Shown here: in pieces, positions 1 through 9,037 of the stretch
Position numbering within the stretch: the first letter of the stretch is position 1
Layout: the number at the start of each line of letters is the position of its first letter
Source: Pseudomonas fluorescens HK44
GTDB taxonomy: Bacteria; Pseudomonadota; Gammaproteobacteria; Pseudomonadales; Pseudomonadaceae
Direction of reading: 5' to 3'
DNA: 64,000 bases
Assembly (NCBI RefSeq): GCF_000217955.3
Contig: NZ_AFOY02000015.1
Location: 1,302,001-1,366,000 of the forward strand
The notes under the pieces: generated by a model
What the model was told of the DNA's origin: nothing
What the model saw: only the letters and a program-made list of their open reading frames with translations
Database searches by the model: none
Position numbers and translations under genes: made by a program

Positions 1-102
1 GACCTTGTGCGAAAAAACATGCCTGCCGATTGAGTCTTGTTCTGTGGTTTCCAGAATCAAGTCTGTGTTTGTACCACCGACGTCTACGCCAATGCGTGCC
101 AT
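1..102 (-). CDS. Hydantoinase/oxoprolinase N-terminal part (partial)
   Basis: Only the first 34 codons are inside the window; the gene runs off the left edge. The start reads MARIGVDVGGTNTDLILE, the glycine-rich phosphate-binding motif that opens HyuA-type hydantoinase/oxoprolinase subunits (acetate/sugar kinase fold). The family hydrolyses hydantoins or 5-oxoproline, usually with ATP and a HyuB partner. An AGGAGA ribosome site precedes the ATG at 102. The neighbouring NCS1 permease and N-carbamoylsarcosine-amidase-like gene favour an ATP-dependent N-methylhydantoinase (inference). The substrate cannot be fixed from 34 residues. Confidence 0.75.
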   Translation of the reverse strand, partial: MARIGVDVGGTNTDLILETTEQDSIGRHVFSHKV

Positions 103-316
103 CTCGTGACTCTCCTGCGCTAAAGCGAGATAACTCGAATTGAACACCCGAGCCTGCTCACAAGTTAATTATCTATATTTGTAATTTTTATACCCGAACA
201 ACAGCTTGATATTTGACGACTCTCAACTTCGACAGCTGCTCGATGAGATCACAATGCTTGCTCACCCCACGAAAAGCCATTTACCAAGGCCGTGCAAAAC
301 AGCTGCCGTTCCGGGC

Positions 317-585
317 CTGACCGCATAATTATGTTTCTATCTCACGACACTTCAGATCCTGAGAAAAACAATAGAGCAATCGTTGATACACTTCTAATAC
401 ATTTTTCACCCGCATTCGTACATTAATCCGCATCAGTTTTTTGCACTAAATTAACGCCCTTTTCAGCCGACGCCTGATGATAGTGCGGCTCACCCGCTCT
501 ATCTCGGGGCGCTCTACTTCCATGTCACGGCGCGCAGTTCAGCAACGAAGATAGTCAGCGACGGCTGTATCGCGCGGTTTCAGTT
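317..585 (-). repeat. Upstream region copy R1 (diverged duplicate of R2)
   Basis: This stretch, upstream of the hydantoinase gene, aligns over about 250 bp with 2392-2690, upstream of the permease gene. Shared blocks include a segment around CTTCTAAT, ATTAACGC and CTCACCCG, and an ATAAT-type -10 element (minus strand, 328-333). Identity is roughly two thirds by eye. Both copies lie 200-600 bp before a minus-strand gene, so a duplicated promoter/leader is the simplest reading. The remaining 103-316 holds an AT-rich leader and the ribosome site of the partial gene. Confidence 0.6.
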
Positions 586-2073
586 AGAAGGCGATTTGAC
601 AGGCAGCGTCGCTTGGCTACCGCGAAAGGTGCACAGTCCGTAGTAAACCAAAGCGCCCAGAATCGAACCTGTGAACCAGCCATAATCGTAGAACCAGCTG
701 AAGGCCGGGCTGCTCAATGACAGTAGGGTCAGTACCACCGGCACGGCGAAGGCAATGAAACCCGCAGAGTTCCACGCCGGGTAGACATCATCACGATAGA
801 GCCCTGCCAGGTCCAGCTTCTGCTTTTTGATCAGGAAGTAGTCAACGATCATGATCCCCGCAATCGGCCCAAGTAGACTGGAATACCCTAACAGCCAGTT
901 CGAGTAGACCGTATCGAGGCTGATGTCCGAGACAATCAGGCCCAGCTTTTTCAACAGCTCGTGTGCCATCATTCCCAAGCCAACCACACCGGTTATCATC
1001 ACCGCGTGAGTCCGGCCGATCAGTTTCGGGGCGATGTTCTGGAAATCATTGGTTGGTGAAACAATATTGGCTGCGGTATTGGTCGACAACGTGGCGATGA
1101 TGATCATCGCCATGGCCAGTGCCACCCAGACCGGGCTCTGTATGTGCCCGATCAGGTTCACCGGGTCGGAGACGGTTTCGCCAACCAGTGAGGCAGACGC
1201 AGCGGTCAACACTACGCCCAGCGAGGCGAACATAAACATGGTCAAAGGCAGGCCGATGATCTGCCCGACGATCTGGTCTTTCTGGCTTTTAGCGTAACGA
1301 CTGAAATCCGGGATGTTCAGCGACAACGCCGCCCAGAAGCCTACCATCGCGGTGAGGCCGGCGAAGAAGTAACTCGCCAGCCCGGCGCCTTCGGGGCGCT
1401 TCGGTGGCTGGGACAGCAGTTCGCTAATCGACACGTTCGGCATAGCCCAGACCAGCAACCCGGCACCGACCAGCACCAATAGCGGTGCCGACAGGGTTTC
1501 CAGCCGCTTGATCGACTCGGCACCGCGTAGCACCACCCACAAGTTCAGGGCCCAGAAAATCATGAAACCGATGACTTCGCCCGTTCCGCCTAGACTTTTC
1601 CAGCCGTCGGACATTGAGCCCAGAAACAAGTTAATGGCCTGTCCGCCGAACATCGTCTGAATGCCGAACCATCCGCACGCTACAACGGCCCTGATCAGGC
1701 ATGGCAGGTTGGAGCCGAGTATGCCGAACGAAGAACGCAGCAACACCGGGAATGGAATGCCGTACTTGGTACCGGCGAAAGCATTAAGGGTCAGCGGTAT
1801 CAGCACAATGATGTTTGCCAGCAGAATCACCAGGAGCGCCTCCCCCACCGAAAGGCCAAAGTAGCCAGTGAGTACGCCTCCCAGCGTATAGGTCGGCACG
1901 CAGATCGACATACCGACCCAGAGTGCAGCAATGTGCCACTGGTTCCAAGTGCGCTGGTGGACCTTGGTCGGGGCTATGTCGTCATTGTAACGAGGACTGT
2001 CAAGGACGTCGCTTCCGGCTTCAAGCTCGACCAAACCGTCCCGTTCGGTCACTTGCGATTTAATCTGTTGCAT
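580..2073 (-). CDS. NCS1 family permease (hydantoin/cytosine/allantoin type)
   Basis: A 497-residue polytopic inner-membrane protein of the nucleobase:cation symporter-1 family, which imports cytosine, hydantoins, allantoin, uracil, purines or thiamine. The N-terminal TWNQWHIAALWVGMS stretch, the first helices with PTYTLGG, and the GIPFPVLLRSSFG segment are typical of the family; about twelve membrane segments follow. The ATG at 2073 is preferred over a GTG two codons upstream because GGAG sits 5 bases before it. Flanked by a hydantoinase and an N-carbamoyl-amidase-like gene, it probably brings in a hydantoin, creatinine or cytosine (inference). Confidence 0.85.
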   Translation of the reverse strand: MQQIKSQVTERDGLVELEAGSDVLDSPRYNDDIAPTKVHQRTWNQWHIAALWVGMSICVPTYTLGGVLTGYFGLSVGEALLVILLANIIVLIPLTLNAFAGTKYGIPFPVLLRSSFGILGSNLPCLIRAVVACGWFGIQTMFGGQAINLFLGSMSDGWKSLGGTGEVIGFMIFWALNLWVVLRGAESIKRLETLSAPLLVLVGAGLLVWAMPNVSISELLSQPPKRPEGAGLASYFFAGLTAMVGFWAALSLNIPDFSRYAKSQKDQIVGQIIGLPLTMFMFASLGVVLTAASASLVGETVSDPVNLIGHIQSPVWVALAMAMIIIATLSTNTAANIVSPTNDFQNIAPKLIGRTHAVMITGVVGLGMMAHELLKKLGLIVSDISLDTVYSNWLLGYSSLLGPIAGIMIVDYFLIKKQKLDLAGLYRDDVYPAWNSAGFIAFAVPVVLTLLSLSSPAFSWFYDYGWFTGSILGALVYYGLCTFRGSQATLPVKSPSN

Positions 2074-2127
2074 GGCCACTCCACTGTTTACTGTTATTAG
2101 GTAATCGGTCGTAAAGCCGCCTCAAGC

Positions 2128-2189
2128 AGCGGTTTGACCGTGAGGACATTTTGCTCATGGTGGGTTGTTGTGACGTCGGTCAAACCGCT
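2128..2189 (-). promoter_or_regulatory. Leader hairpin ahead of the NCS1 permease
   Basis: A perfect 13-bp inverted repeat (AGCGGTTTGACCG at 2128-2140 and its complement at 2177-2189) brackets a 36-base loop about 55 bases upstream of the permease ATG. It could be an RNA leader hairpin or a two-half-site operator. Nothing else recognisable was seen in 2190-2391. Confidence 0.5.
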
Positions 2190-2391
2190 TGAAATATCAG
2201 GCGCTAGACAGTTGAATAGCCGAACCTGCGCAAAGTTAATGAGCCCGCCCCGTCAATGTGCGCCCAGCTTTCTGCCCTGTTATTTAAGTAGTTTTCCCGC
2301 ATTCTCGAACATTGACTGTTCAAACTTGCTCAAATAACGATTCAGCTATCAAAATGCCAAGATCCAGCAAAACGGGTGCCACCTCAAAAAA

Positions 2392-2690
2392 GCTGACAGC
2401 ACGATTATATTTTTACCCATACAATGCCGCCCCTGAGAAAACAATAAAACAATCTTGGGTGGGCTTCTAATTCATTTTCCATGTGTATTCGTGCATTTCC
2501 CTGCATTAGTTTATGCACCGCATTAACGCTATTCTTATATTTTTGCCAAACCGTGGTGCAACTCACCCGTACTGTTTCAGGGCGTCAGACTTCCATTTCA
2601 GTGCACCCCCCTGCGCATAACCCACGCCTGCCCGTACAAGCTTCGCCAGACAAGAAATAAACCGCGTGATTTCAATCGTTTAACAACGCG
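2392..2690 (-). repeat. Upstream region copy R2 (diverged duplicate of R1)
   Basis: Counterpart of 317-585. On the minus strand it carries a consensus TATAAT (2404-2409) but no good -35, which suggests an activator-dependent promoter for the permease with a leader of about 320 nt. The conserved block lies just upstream of this -10, where a LysR-type activator would bind (inference). Confidence 0.6.
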
Positions 2691-2828
2691 CTTCTATCGA
2701 AGGTGCAGGTGCAGGTGCTCGGCTGGCCAGCGATCGGACACCGGTCGTCAGTCACCCTGTAAAACAACAGACGCAAAATTAAGTACATGAAGGACGCGGT
2801 GCACGGCTGCCTGGCATTTTCCAGGTAC

Positions 2829-2864
2829 AAAAAAACCATGCCAAAGTCAACCTTTGGCATGGTT
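2829..2864 (-). terminator. Rho-independent terminator of the amidase gene
   Basis: A perfect 13-bp stem (AACCATGCCAAAG with its complement, 5-base loop), followed on the minus strand by a run of seven T, 45 bases after the amidase stop codon. Confidence 0.9.
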
Positions 2865-2908
2865 GGGGTGGTGCGTCACTCATACGAACTTGAGTAACTT
2901 CTGTCGTT

Positions 2909-3598
2909 TTATTTCAGGCCGACAGTCGCCAGGTAATCCAGGCACGTGTCGACAGTTTCCACATCGGCAAATTTGGCGTCGATGTCGAACAGGTTCCAGG
3001 CCACCGCACCAGGTACCCGGTCACCGATGCACTCCTTCACTGCGATGGTACGGAAGCCTTCAGCCAAACCATCGCACAGCGTGGTGCGCACGCACGCCGA
3101 TGCAGTCACGCCAGTGACCAGGATAGTATCCACGCCAGCAGATCGCAGGTAGCCGGCCAGCGACGTGCCGCTGAACGAACTGGCGCGCTTCTTGACTAGT
3201 ACGAATTCGCCATCGATAGGGGCAATTCGCGAGTCGATAGCCCAGAGATTCTCATCGCTCTGACTCACAACATCCACCGGGATTTTGTTGTGCCATTGGC
3301 CCATGTCGGTGTTGGGATCATTTCGATCAGTGTTCTGGTAGCAGGTGGTTACGTGCACTATCGGAAATTTGTTGGCGCGAAACTCCTTCATCAGGCGCTG
3401 CACCCCGGGAATGATCTCATCATCAATCTTTTCGCAGGTGAAAGGATTACCCGGACGAGTCCAGGCGTTAGCCAGGTCGACGTTGATCAATGCAGGCCGT
3501 TTGCCAAAACCGATGCGCCGTTGAAAGCCACGCTCCTTATAGAGCTTGGTCGATTCTTCAAAGGCGCGGTTGAGCATCTCCATCAGGTCTTGCGACAT
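2909..3598 (-). CDS. Isochorismatase-family amidase, N-carbamoylsarcosine amidase-like
   Basis: A 229-residue cysteine hydrolase of the isochorismatase superfamily. The triad is visible: D41 (INVDLANAW), a lysine at 136/137 (VLVKKRASSF) and C169 in VTASACVRTT. The overall pattern matches N-carbamoylsarcosine amidohydrolase, which releases sarcosine, CO2 and ammonia. Maleamate amidase and other N-carbamoyl amidases are related alternatives. GGAG lies 9 bases before the ATG. The gene is divergent from the LysR gene, the usual arrangement for an activator and its target, and it ends in a strong terminator. The hydantoinase and permease downstream support the hydantoin-linked reading. Confidence 0.75.
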   Translation of the reverse strand: MSQDLMEMLNRAFEESTKLYKERGFQRRIGFGKRPALINVDLANAWTRPGNPFTCEKIDDEIIPGVQRLMKEFRANKFPIVHVTTCYQNTDRNDPNTDMGQWHNKIPVDVVSQSDENLWAIDSRIAPIDGEFVLVKKRASSFSGTSLAGYLRSAGVDTILVTGVTASACVRTTLCDGLAEGFRTIAVKECIGDRVPGAVAWNLFDIDAKFADVETVDTCLDYLATVGLK

Positions 3599-3723
3599 AG
3601 TAAGTATCTCCAGGTGAGTTCAGGGTACCGAGGTCGTTCGCGGGGTTTGCGTTAACCTTGAACTCACGATAATCTCCATAATTAATAATTTCTAATTCAT
3701 ATTTTAGGATATTTGATACCATT
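3599..3723. promoter_or_regulatory. Divergent LysR/amidase promoter region
   Basis: A 125-bp divergent intergenic region with an AT-rich core (3676-3712: ATAATTAATAATTTCTAATT and following). A similar ATAATTAAT...TAATT pattern occurs upstream of the FabB-like gene (about 10421-10445). These are candidate LysR-type binding sites; no footprint-level evidence exists. Confidence 0.4.
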
Positions 3724-4635
3724 ATGAGCAACAATGCACGATTTGATCTGAAGCAGATGAAAGCCTTTATGGCGGTTGCCGAGTCACTGCATTTCAAGCG
3801 TGCAGCGGACTCGCTTTTCATCACCCAACCAGCGTTAAGCCGATTAATCAAGGGGCTGGAGGAAGAACTGGGAGCAGAATTATTGGTGCGTACCACTCGG
3901 CAAGTCGCCCTGACAGAGTCAGGGCGTTTATTTCTGCAGGAGTGTCGCCAAGCGTTGCGTCATATCGACCGCGCGGTTTATCTGGCCAGGAGCGCAGCTG
4001 CCGGTGACATCGGCCACATCGCGGTGGCTTACAACGACTTTGCTATCAATGGCGTGCTGCCCTCGATTCTTGAACAGTTCAAGGAGTTGCACCCGGACGT
4101 CACGGTCGAATTGGTTTATATGCCGTCACAGGAACAATACAAAGCCATCAAGGACAGCCTGATCGACATTGGTTTCATGCTGGGCCCATTGGCTATTCCC
4201 GGAATTGAAAGTCATCGGATTGCATTGGAGAAAATGGTCGTCATTCTTCCAGCACGACACCCTCTGGCCAAACACAAACACATCAAAGTCGAGCAGCTTA
4301 AAGAGGAACGCTTTATTTTCGGCGCGGAAAGTGGCTGGAGCCTGTTTCGCGAGCAAACATTCCACCTCTGCCATGCGAACGGCTTCAGTCCGAATATCAT
4401 TCAGGAAGCGACCACCAGTATCGGCATCTTTGGACTGGTCGCCGCCAACATGGGGGTGTCGATCTATTCAGAATGCGCCTTCAAGATAAAGCGCGAAGGC
4501 GTGGCAATCGTCCCCTTGAATAGTAAAGACGCCACGATCGAAACCATAGCAGCGTGGAGCCAGGATTATGAAAATCCGACAGCGCGCCTGTTCAAGAAGC
4601 TCTTGCGTGAACTTGCCCCTCAGGGACATCTCTGA
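3724..4635 (+). CDS. LysR-family transcriptional regulator
   Basis: A 303-residue LysR-type regulator. The N-terminal winged helix-turn-helix covers residues 5-65 (FKRAADSLFITQPALSRLIK), followed by a periplasmic-binding-protein-like effector domain (about 90-300). It is transcribed divergently from the N-carbamoylsarcosine-amidase-like gene and is the likely activator of that gene, perhaps also of the permease and hydantoinase genes. The effector is unknown. The 3' side abuts an IS relic starting near 4700. Confidence 0.9.
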   Translation: MSNNARFDLKQMKAFMAVAESLHFKRAADSLFITQPALSRLIKGLEEELGAELLVRTTRQVALTESGRLFLQECRQALRHIDRAVYLARSAAAGDIGHIAVAYNDFAINGVLPSILEQFKELHPDVTVELVYMPSQEQYKAIKDSLIDIGFMLGPLAIPGIESHRIALEKMVVILPARHPLAKHKHIKVEQLKEERFIFGAESGWSLFREQTFHLCHANGFSPNIIQEATTSIGIFGLVAANMGVSIYSECAFKIKREGVAIVPLNSKDATIETIAAWSQDYENPTARLFKKLLRELAPQGHL

Positions 4636-4699
4636 GGACCAAATCGGCGCAATGCAAACCAGGCATGGATTCAGGCTTAAAAAGGTAATTAGTAGCACG

Positions 4700-4976
4700 T
4701 CGGCATCAAGGCCCATATTGGCGTGGACGCAGCGCCGGATTGGTACTTCGCCTAGTCGGGTATGCGGCCAACATGACTCATGTCACCCGGGTCGCGTTAC
4801 ACATTGGAGAGACGTACGTCCCAGGCGATGCGGTTACATCAGTGCGGCCAAACAAGTGGGGCATGCTGATCGAGAAATCATCTAGTCGATTGCAGCGTGG
4901 CCGAGCAGTTACCGGCATCACGGCAAAAGCAGCGTTCCATACCAAGTCAAACACAGGATCGTATAAGCCACGCCTA
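4700..4976 (+). pseudogene. Decayed IS5-family transposase, middle part
   Basis: Broken frames still match an IS5-type DDE transposase: AHIGVDA near 4711, then in another frame VGYAANMTHVTRVALHIGE near 4752-4810, corresponding to the family pattern HIGVDAxxGLVHSVVxTxANVxDVTQ...LLHGEE. Stops and frameshifts show long decay. The relic is cut at 4976 by the IS630-type element and resumes at 7345. Its 5' part is not recognisable in 4636-4700. Confidence 0.6.
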
Positions 4977-5791
4977 GTGTGCTGTTCGCGAAATAAATTT
5001 CTCCATGCTTGCACTACACTTCAGGTGTCATTCCTACCTTGGAGAGTTCCTGGTGAGCGCTCTGGACATTACGCTTAGCCCCGAAGAATTTGCCGAACTG
5101 AGCCGTCGCGTACGTTCCGCCACCATCAGTCAGCGCGATGGCCGTCGAGCCCGCGTCATCTTGCTGGCAGCACAAGGATCAACGCGAGAAGAAATCGTAC
5201 GATTGACAGGTTTCTCTCGCCCTACGGTCACCGACTGGTGCCAGCGTTTTCAGGCACTCAGATTGGAAGGCCTGCTCGACAAGCCTGGCCGTGGACGCAA
5301 ATCCCCTCTGCCCGCCGACACGATCCGCCGCGTGCTCGAACAGGTCACTCAACCTCATATCGGCGAGCCCCGCTGGAGCTGCCGAAGCATGGCCCGTGCT
5401 GCCGGCATATCAGCGACCACCGTGCATAAACTGTGGGCGGCCAATGACTTGAAGCCTCATCTGACGCGCACCTTCAAACTGTCCAACGCCCCGCAGTTCG
5501 AGGAGAAATTCTGGGATGTCATCGGCCTGTACCTGGCCCCTCCAGACAAGGCGTTGGTACTCTGCTGCGACGAGAAAAGTCAGGTGCAAGCCTTGGAGCG
5601 CACACAACCTGGGCTACCTCTGGGGATCGGTCATATCCAAACCAAATCCCATGATTACACTCGCCACGGCACGGTCACGCTGTTTGCAGCGCTGGATTAT
5701 CTCCAGGGCAAACTGATCAGTAGCATCGAGCGCCAGCACCGCCATCAGGAGTGGTTGGCTTTCCTCAAGAAAATCGACAAGGAAACCCCTA

Positions 5792-6984
5792 GGGAAGTTC
5801 TGAAGTACCCACCGATTTTTGATGCCTTCTCTGCGTGAGGTTCAAAAAACGCTGATTTGGTCGAAAAGCAGACCTTTCCACTCTTTAATTCATGATTTTT
5901 CCTCTAATCGCGCTGTTTCAGGGCGATTAGCCCGCATTACAGGCGCACCTCTCCTGCATTCAACAATCGTTTTCGCACCATCCACAAGTTCGACAAGGCG
6001 AACAACGTCGTCTGTTGAGCGATGTTTTTCGTCAGACCACGAAAGCGCACTTTCGTATAGCCAAACTGGCGCTTGATCACTCGAAATGGGTGCTCAACCT
6101 TGGCTCTGACTTGCGCTTTCGCATACTCAATTCCGCGTAGCGCACTGCCGATCACCGTGTCTTTGCCATGCTCTTTGTACGAACTGGGCCGTGCAGAAAT
6201 CGACCAGATCATCTTGCGATCCTGATGTTCCGGGCGCTTCTGCACCCCGGTGTAACCGGCATCGCCACAGACGTGAACCTCTTCCCCATGAAGCAGTTGA
6301 TCCACTTGTGTCACGTCCGCCACGTTGGCAGGAGTACCGACCACGCTATGAACCAAGCCCGAATCCGCATCGACGCCAATGTGGGATTTCATTCCAAAAT
6401 AGTACTGATTTCCTTTCTTGGTCTGATGCATCTCGGGATCGCGTTTCTTGTCTTTATTCTTGGTTGAGCTGGGGGCATGAATGATCGTCGCATCCACTAT
6501 CGTTCCGTGGCGCAACATCAATCCACGCTCACCCAGATAACCGTTGATAACCTGCAAAATCCCGCCCGCCAGGTCATGCTTCTCCAGCAAGCGGCGGAAG
6601 TTGAGGATCGTGGTTTCGTCAGGAATTCGATCCAGATGCAGCCCTGCAAACTGACGCAGGATCATCGTTTCATACAGCGATTCCTCCATCGCCGGATCGC
6701 TGTAGCCGAACCAGTTCTGCATCAGATGAACCCGCAACATGGCCAGCAACGGATACGCCGGACGACCGCCTTCACCCTTTGGATAATGCGGTTCGATCAA
6801 GGCAATCAACCCCTTCCAGGGCACGACTTGATCCATCTCGATCAGGAAGCGCTCACGGCGGGTTTGCTTACGTTTGCCGGCATACTCGGCATCGGCGAAG
6901 GACATCTGTTTCATCGGGGCTCAACCGGTCGATTCGTGTGAGGGGGTATTTCACCAGAGTTGGAAGTCTTTTTCAGAGTTTCCC
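5792..6984 (-). mobile_element. IS5-family element inserted in the IS630 transposase
   Basis: A 1,193-bp element with imperfect inverted ends (GGGAAGTTCTGAA on the left, GGGAAACTCTGAA on the right complement). It is flanked by TA at 5790-5791 and 6985-6986, within CTAG/CTAA sites, matching the CTAR preference of IS5-type elements. Its size is typical of IS5. It carries one intact transposase gene on the minus strand and is the youngest layer of a three-deep nest. Confidence 0.85.
5937..6914 (-). CDS. IS5-family transposase (intact)
   Basis: A 325-residue DDE transposase. The N-terminal region with GRPAYPLLAMLRVHLMQNWF is followed by TIVDATIIHAPSSTKN (first D), GDAGYTGVQKRPEH (second D) and VEHPFRVIKRQFGYTKVRFRG (E region), the IS5-subgroup pattern. 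No frameshift is seen, so this copy may be active. It lies opposite to the IS630 gene that it interrupts. Confidence 0.92.
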   Translation of the reverse strand: MKQMSFADAEYAGKRKQTRRERFLIEMDQVVPWKGLIALIEPHYPKGEGGRPAYPLLAMLRVHLMQNWFGYSDPAMEESLYETMILRQFAGLHLDRIPDETTILNFRRLLEKHDLAGGILQVINGYLGERGLMLRHGTIVDATIIHAPSSTKNKDKKRDPEMHQTKKGNQYYFGMKSHIGVDADSGLVHSVVGTPANVADVTQVDQLLHGEEVHVCGDAGYTGVQKRPEHQDRKMIWSISARPSSYKEHGKDTVIGSALRGIEYAKAQVRAKVEHPFRVIKRQFGYTKVRFRGLTKNIAQQTTLFALSNLWMVRKRLLNAGEVRL

Positions 6985-7344
6985 TAAGCACCTCCAACTG
7001 CATCTGATCGTGGATAACTATGCGACACACAAGCATGCCAAGGTGAAGACTTGGCTGGCGAAACATCCGCGCTTCCACGTGCATTTCACACCGACCTCCA
7101 GCTCTTGGATGAACATGGTCGAGCGCTTTTTCAGGGACATTACCGTGTTCTTACGCGACGGCAGCTTCGGCTCCGTACGTGAGTTGGAAAGCTCGATTAC
7201 CACCTTCCTGGCATTACGGAACGCACGACCGACCCGGTACGTCTGGAACGCGAAAGGCGAGGAAATTTTGAGCAAGATCCGGCGGGCACGTGAAGCGATG
7301 GAAACGCAGATGGAAGAGCAAGTTATTTCGAAAACAGCACACTA

Positions 7345-7497
7345 GCTCGTTCTAAGTTGGAGCATCCTTTTCAGATGCTCAAGATGCATTTCAATCATCG
7401 CCAAATTCGGTACCGCGGACCGGAAAAGTACACGGTGCGGTTGTTCTTAGAGAGGCTGAACCGGGTTGGGAAAAGCAAAATAAGGCCGATAGGTTGA
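7345..7497 (+). pseudogene. Decayed IS5-family transposase, C-terminal part
   Basis: From 7357 the frame reads LEHPFQMLKMHFNHRQIRYRG and ends at a TGA at 7495-7497, matching the C-terminal VEHPFRVxKxxFGxxKVRYRG signature of IS5 transposases. With 4700-4976 it forms one old element split by the IS630-type insertion. Confidence 0.65.
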
Positions 7498-7580
7498 TGA
7501 TATTGGTTTGAAAATGCTGCATGGGCACGAACCGGTGAACAGTTCAGCGCCTCCTGAGTTATATTTCGCAAGTTCTTCGA

Positions 7581-8927
7581 TCATTTGCAGTTCAGGTCAA
7601 TGGCTTGAATCGGGGCTGTTGCTGCGGGGGTGTTCACATCCAATGAAAAACCTGAGGTTTCCGGCAGGGATAGACCGCCGGCCAAGGCGAAGATCGCAAT
7701 AACAGCCAGGTAGAAAGCAGGTGCCATGGGGTTACCGGATTGCTCGATCAACCAGGTCGCCATGAACGGTGCTGTCCCGCCAAAGATCGTGTAGGCCATG
7801 TTGTATGTAATGGCCGAGGCCGTGTAACGGGTTCGGGTAGGAAACACTTCTGACAGCAGCACGGCGGTGACCACCCCACAAAGAACCGCCCCTACTGCCA
7901 GAAGCAGCGCGCCAGCCAAAGCTGACACAAACAGCCCGGAACCTGCGAGCAGAAACGCCGGATAGATCGTCACCAGCAGCCATACGGCGGCGGTCAACAT
8001 GGTATAGCGGCGGCCAACACGATCGGAGTAGGCGCCGGCGAACGGACAAAACGCTGCTGCAAATATCAGCGTGATTACTGAGACAAGCAGCGCTTTCGGG
8101 CGCTCCAGGCCACCTTGAAGTTGCAAATAAGTGACGAAGTAAGTGGTGCAGATATAAAACGACAGCGCCGTCAGAGAGATAAACGCCCCGAGACAACCCA
8201 TGGTGCCCGCTTGCTGACGCAGGGTTTCCTTCAACGGCACATGGGCGTCGCGCTCAGTTGCCGCGATGGCCTTAAACGCTGGGGTTTCTTCCAACTGCCA
8301 GCGTAGGTACAACCCCACCAGGCCAAGCGGTGCCGCAATCAGAAAAGGCAGTCGCCAGCCGTAACTGGCCATTTCTTCGGCGCTCAGAAAGGTGTTGAGG
8401 GCATAGGTGACGATGGCTGCCGCGGCGAAGGAGGCAAAGGTCGACACCAGCGCAGCGCTGCCGTATCTGGCGCGCTTGTTTGCAGGTGCGTGCTCGATTA
8501 GGTAGATGCATGCGCCGGCGTACTCTCCCCCGGCGGAAAAACCCTGTACGCAGCGGATCAAGGTCAACAGCACCGGGGCCATCAGACCAATGCTTGCGTA
8601 CGTGGGCAAAAGACCGATCAGGGTGGTAGCGCCGGCCATCAACAAGATCGTCAATGACAATACTCGCCGCCGTCCCAGCCTGTCTCCCAAAATCCCGAAC
8701 ACCAGACCGCCCAGAGGGCGGAAGGCGAAAGCCACAGCAAACACAGCAAAGGTCTTGAGCAACGCCGTGGTACTGTCGCAGCTGGGAAAAAAGACTTGCG
8801 CGATTGTAGTCGCGAGAAAGCCATAGATAGCGAAATCAAACCATTCGACAAAGTTACCAATGGACGCCGCCCACACCACTTTCCTCATTGCCACCGGGTG
8901 CTGCGGTATACGTGTATTAGTTGTCAT
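7581..8927 (-). CDS. MFS transporter, metabolite:H+ symporter type
   Basis: A 448-residue inner-membrane transporter of the major facilitator superfamily, MHS subfamily (ProP/KgtP/citrate-like). Signature segments are GNFVEWFDFAIYGFLA in helix 1, FRPLGGLVFGILGDRLGRRR between helices 2 and 3, and GFSAGGEYAGA. Twelve helices are expected. The ATG at 8927 is chosen because GAGAGG lies just upstream; a GTG two codons earlier has no ribosome site. Members import organic acids, betaine or proline. Next to a deaminase and amidase set, a small nitrogenous or organic acid substrate is plausible but unproven. Confidence 0.85.
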   Translation of the reverse strand: MTTNTRIPQHPVAMRKVVWAASIGNFVEWFDFAIYGFLATTIAQVFFPSCDSTTALLKTFAVFAVAFAFRPLGGLVFGILGDRLGRRRVLSLTILLMAGATTLIGLLPTYASIGLMAPVLLTLIRCVQGFSAGGEYAGACIYLIEHAPANKRARYGSAALVSTFASFAAAAIVTYALNTFLSAEEMASYGWRLPFLIAAPLGLVGLYLRWQLEETPAFKAIAATERDAHVPLKETLRQQAGTMGCLGAFISLTALSFYICTTYFVTYLQLQGGLERPKALLVSVITLIFAAAFCPFAGAYSDRVGRRYTMLTAAVWLLVTIYPAFLLAGSGLFVSALAGALLLAVGAVLCGVVTAVLLSEVFPTRTRYTASAITYNMAYTIFGGTAPFMATWLIEQSGNPMAPAFYLAVIAIFALAGGLSLPETSGFSLDVNTPAATAPIQAIDLNCK

Positions 8928-9037
8928 ATCCACCTCTCTGTCAGTTGTCTAAACAAGCGATGAGCAGTTGCAAACAAAATCAAAAGCGGATGGACATGTT
9001 CGGCCTCTCGCGGACCGTGAATGCCTTCGGACCATGA

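Larger units (their letters stand above)
4977..7342 (+). mobile_element. IS630-family element, itself split by an IS5-type element
   Basis: Ends are near-perfect inverted repeats, GTGTGCTGTTCGCGAAATAA on the left and GTGTGCTGTTTTCGAAATAA on the right strand, each flanked by TA (4975-4976 and 7343-7344), the TA duplication used by IS630/Tc1-type elements. Without the nested insertion and one TA copy it would be 1,171 bp, normal for the family. It sits inside an older IS5-family relic. Confidence 0.85.
5053..7345 (+). pseudogene. IS630-family transposase, interrupted
   Basis: Exon-like parts are 5053-5791 and 6987-7345. The GTG at 5053 follows GGAGAG. The first part has an N-terminal helix-turn-helix and the start of the DDE domain (DEKSQVQALERTQP). 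The second has IVDNYATHKHAKV and WMNMVERFFRDIT. Removing 5792-6984 and one TA copy joins the parts in frame as KETPKHLQLHL, giving 365 residues, so the gene was intact until the IS5-type insertion. The TAG stop uses the TA of the duplicated target plus one flanking G and so lies outside the element. Confidence 0.85.

Noticed and set aside
2134..2337. Short plus-strand frame in the permease leader
   Set aside because: No ribosome site and no family; the region is explained by the hairpin and the duplicated upstream sequence.
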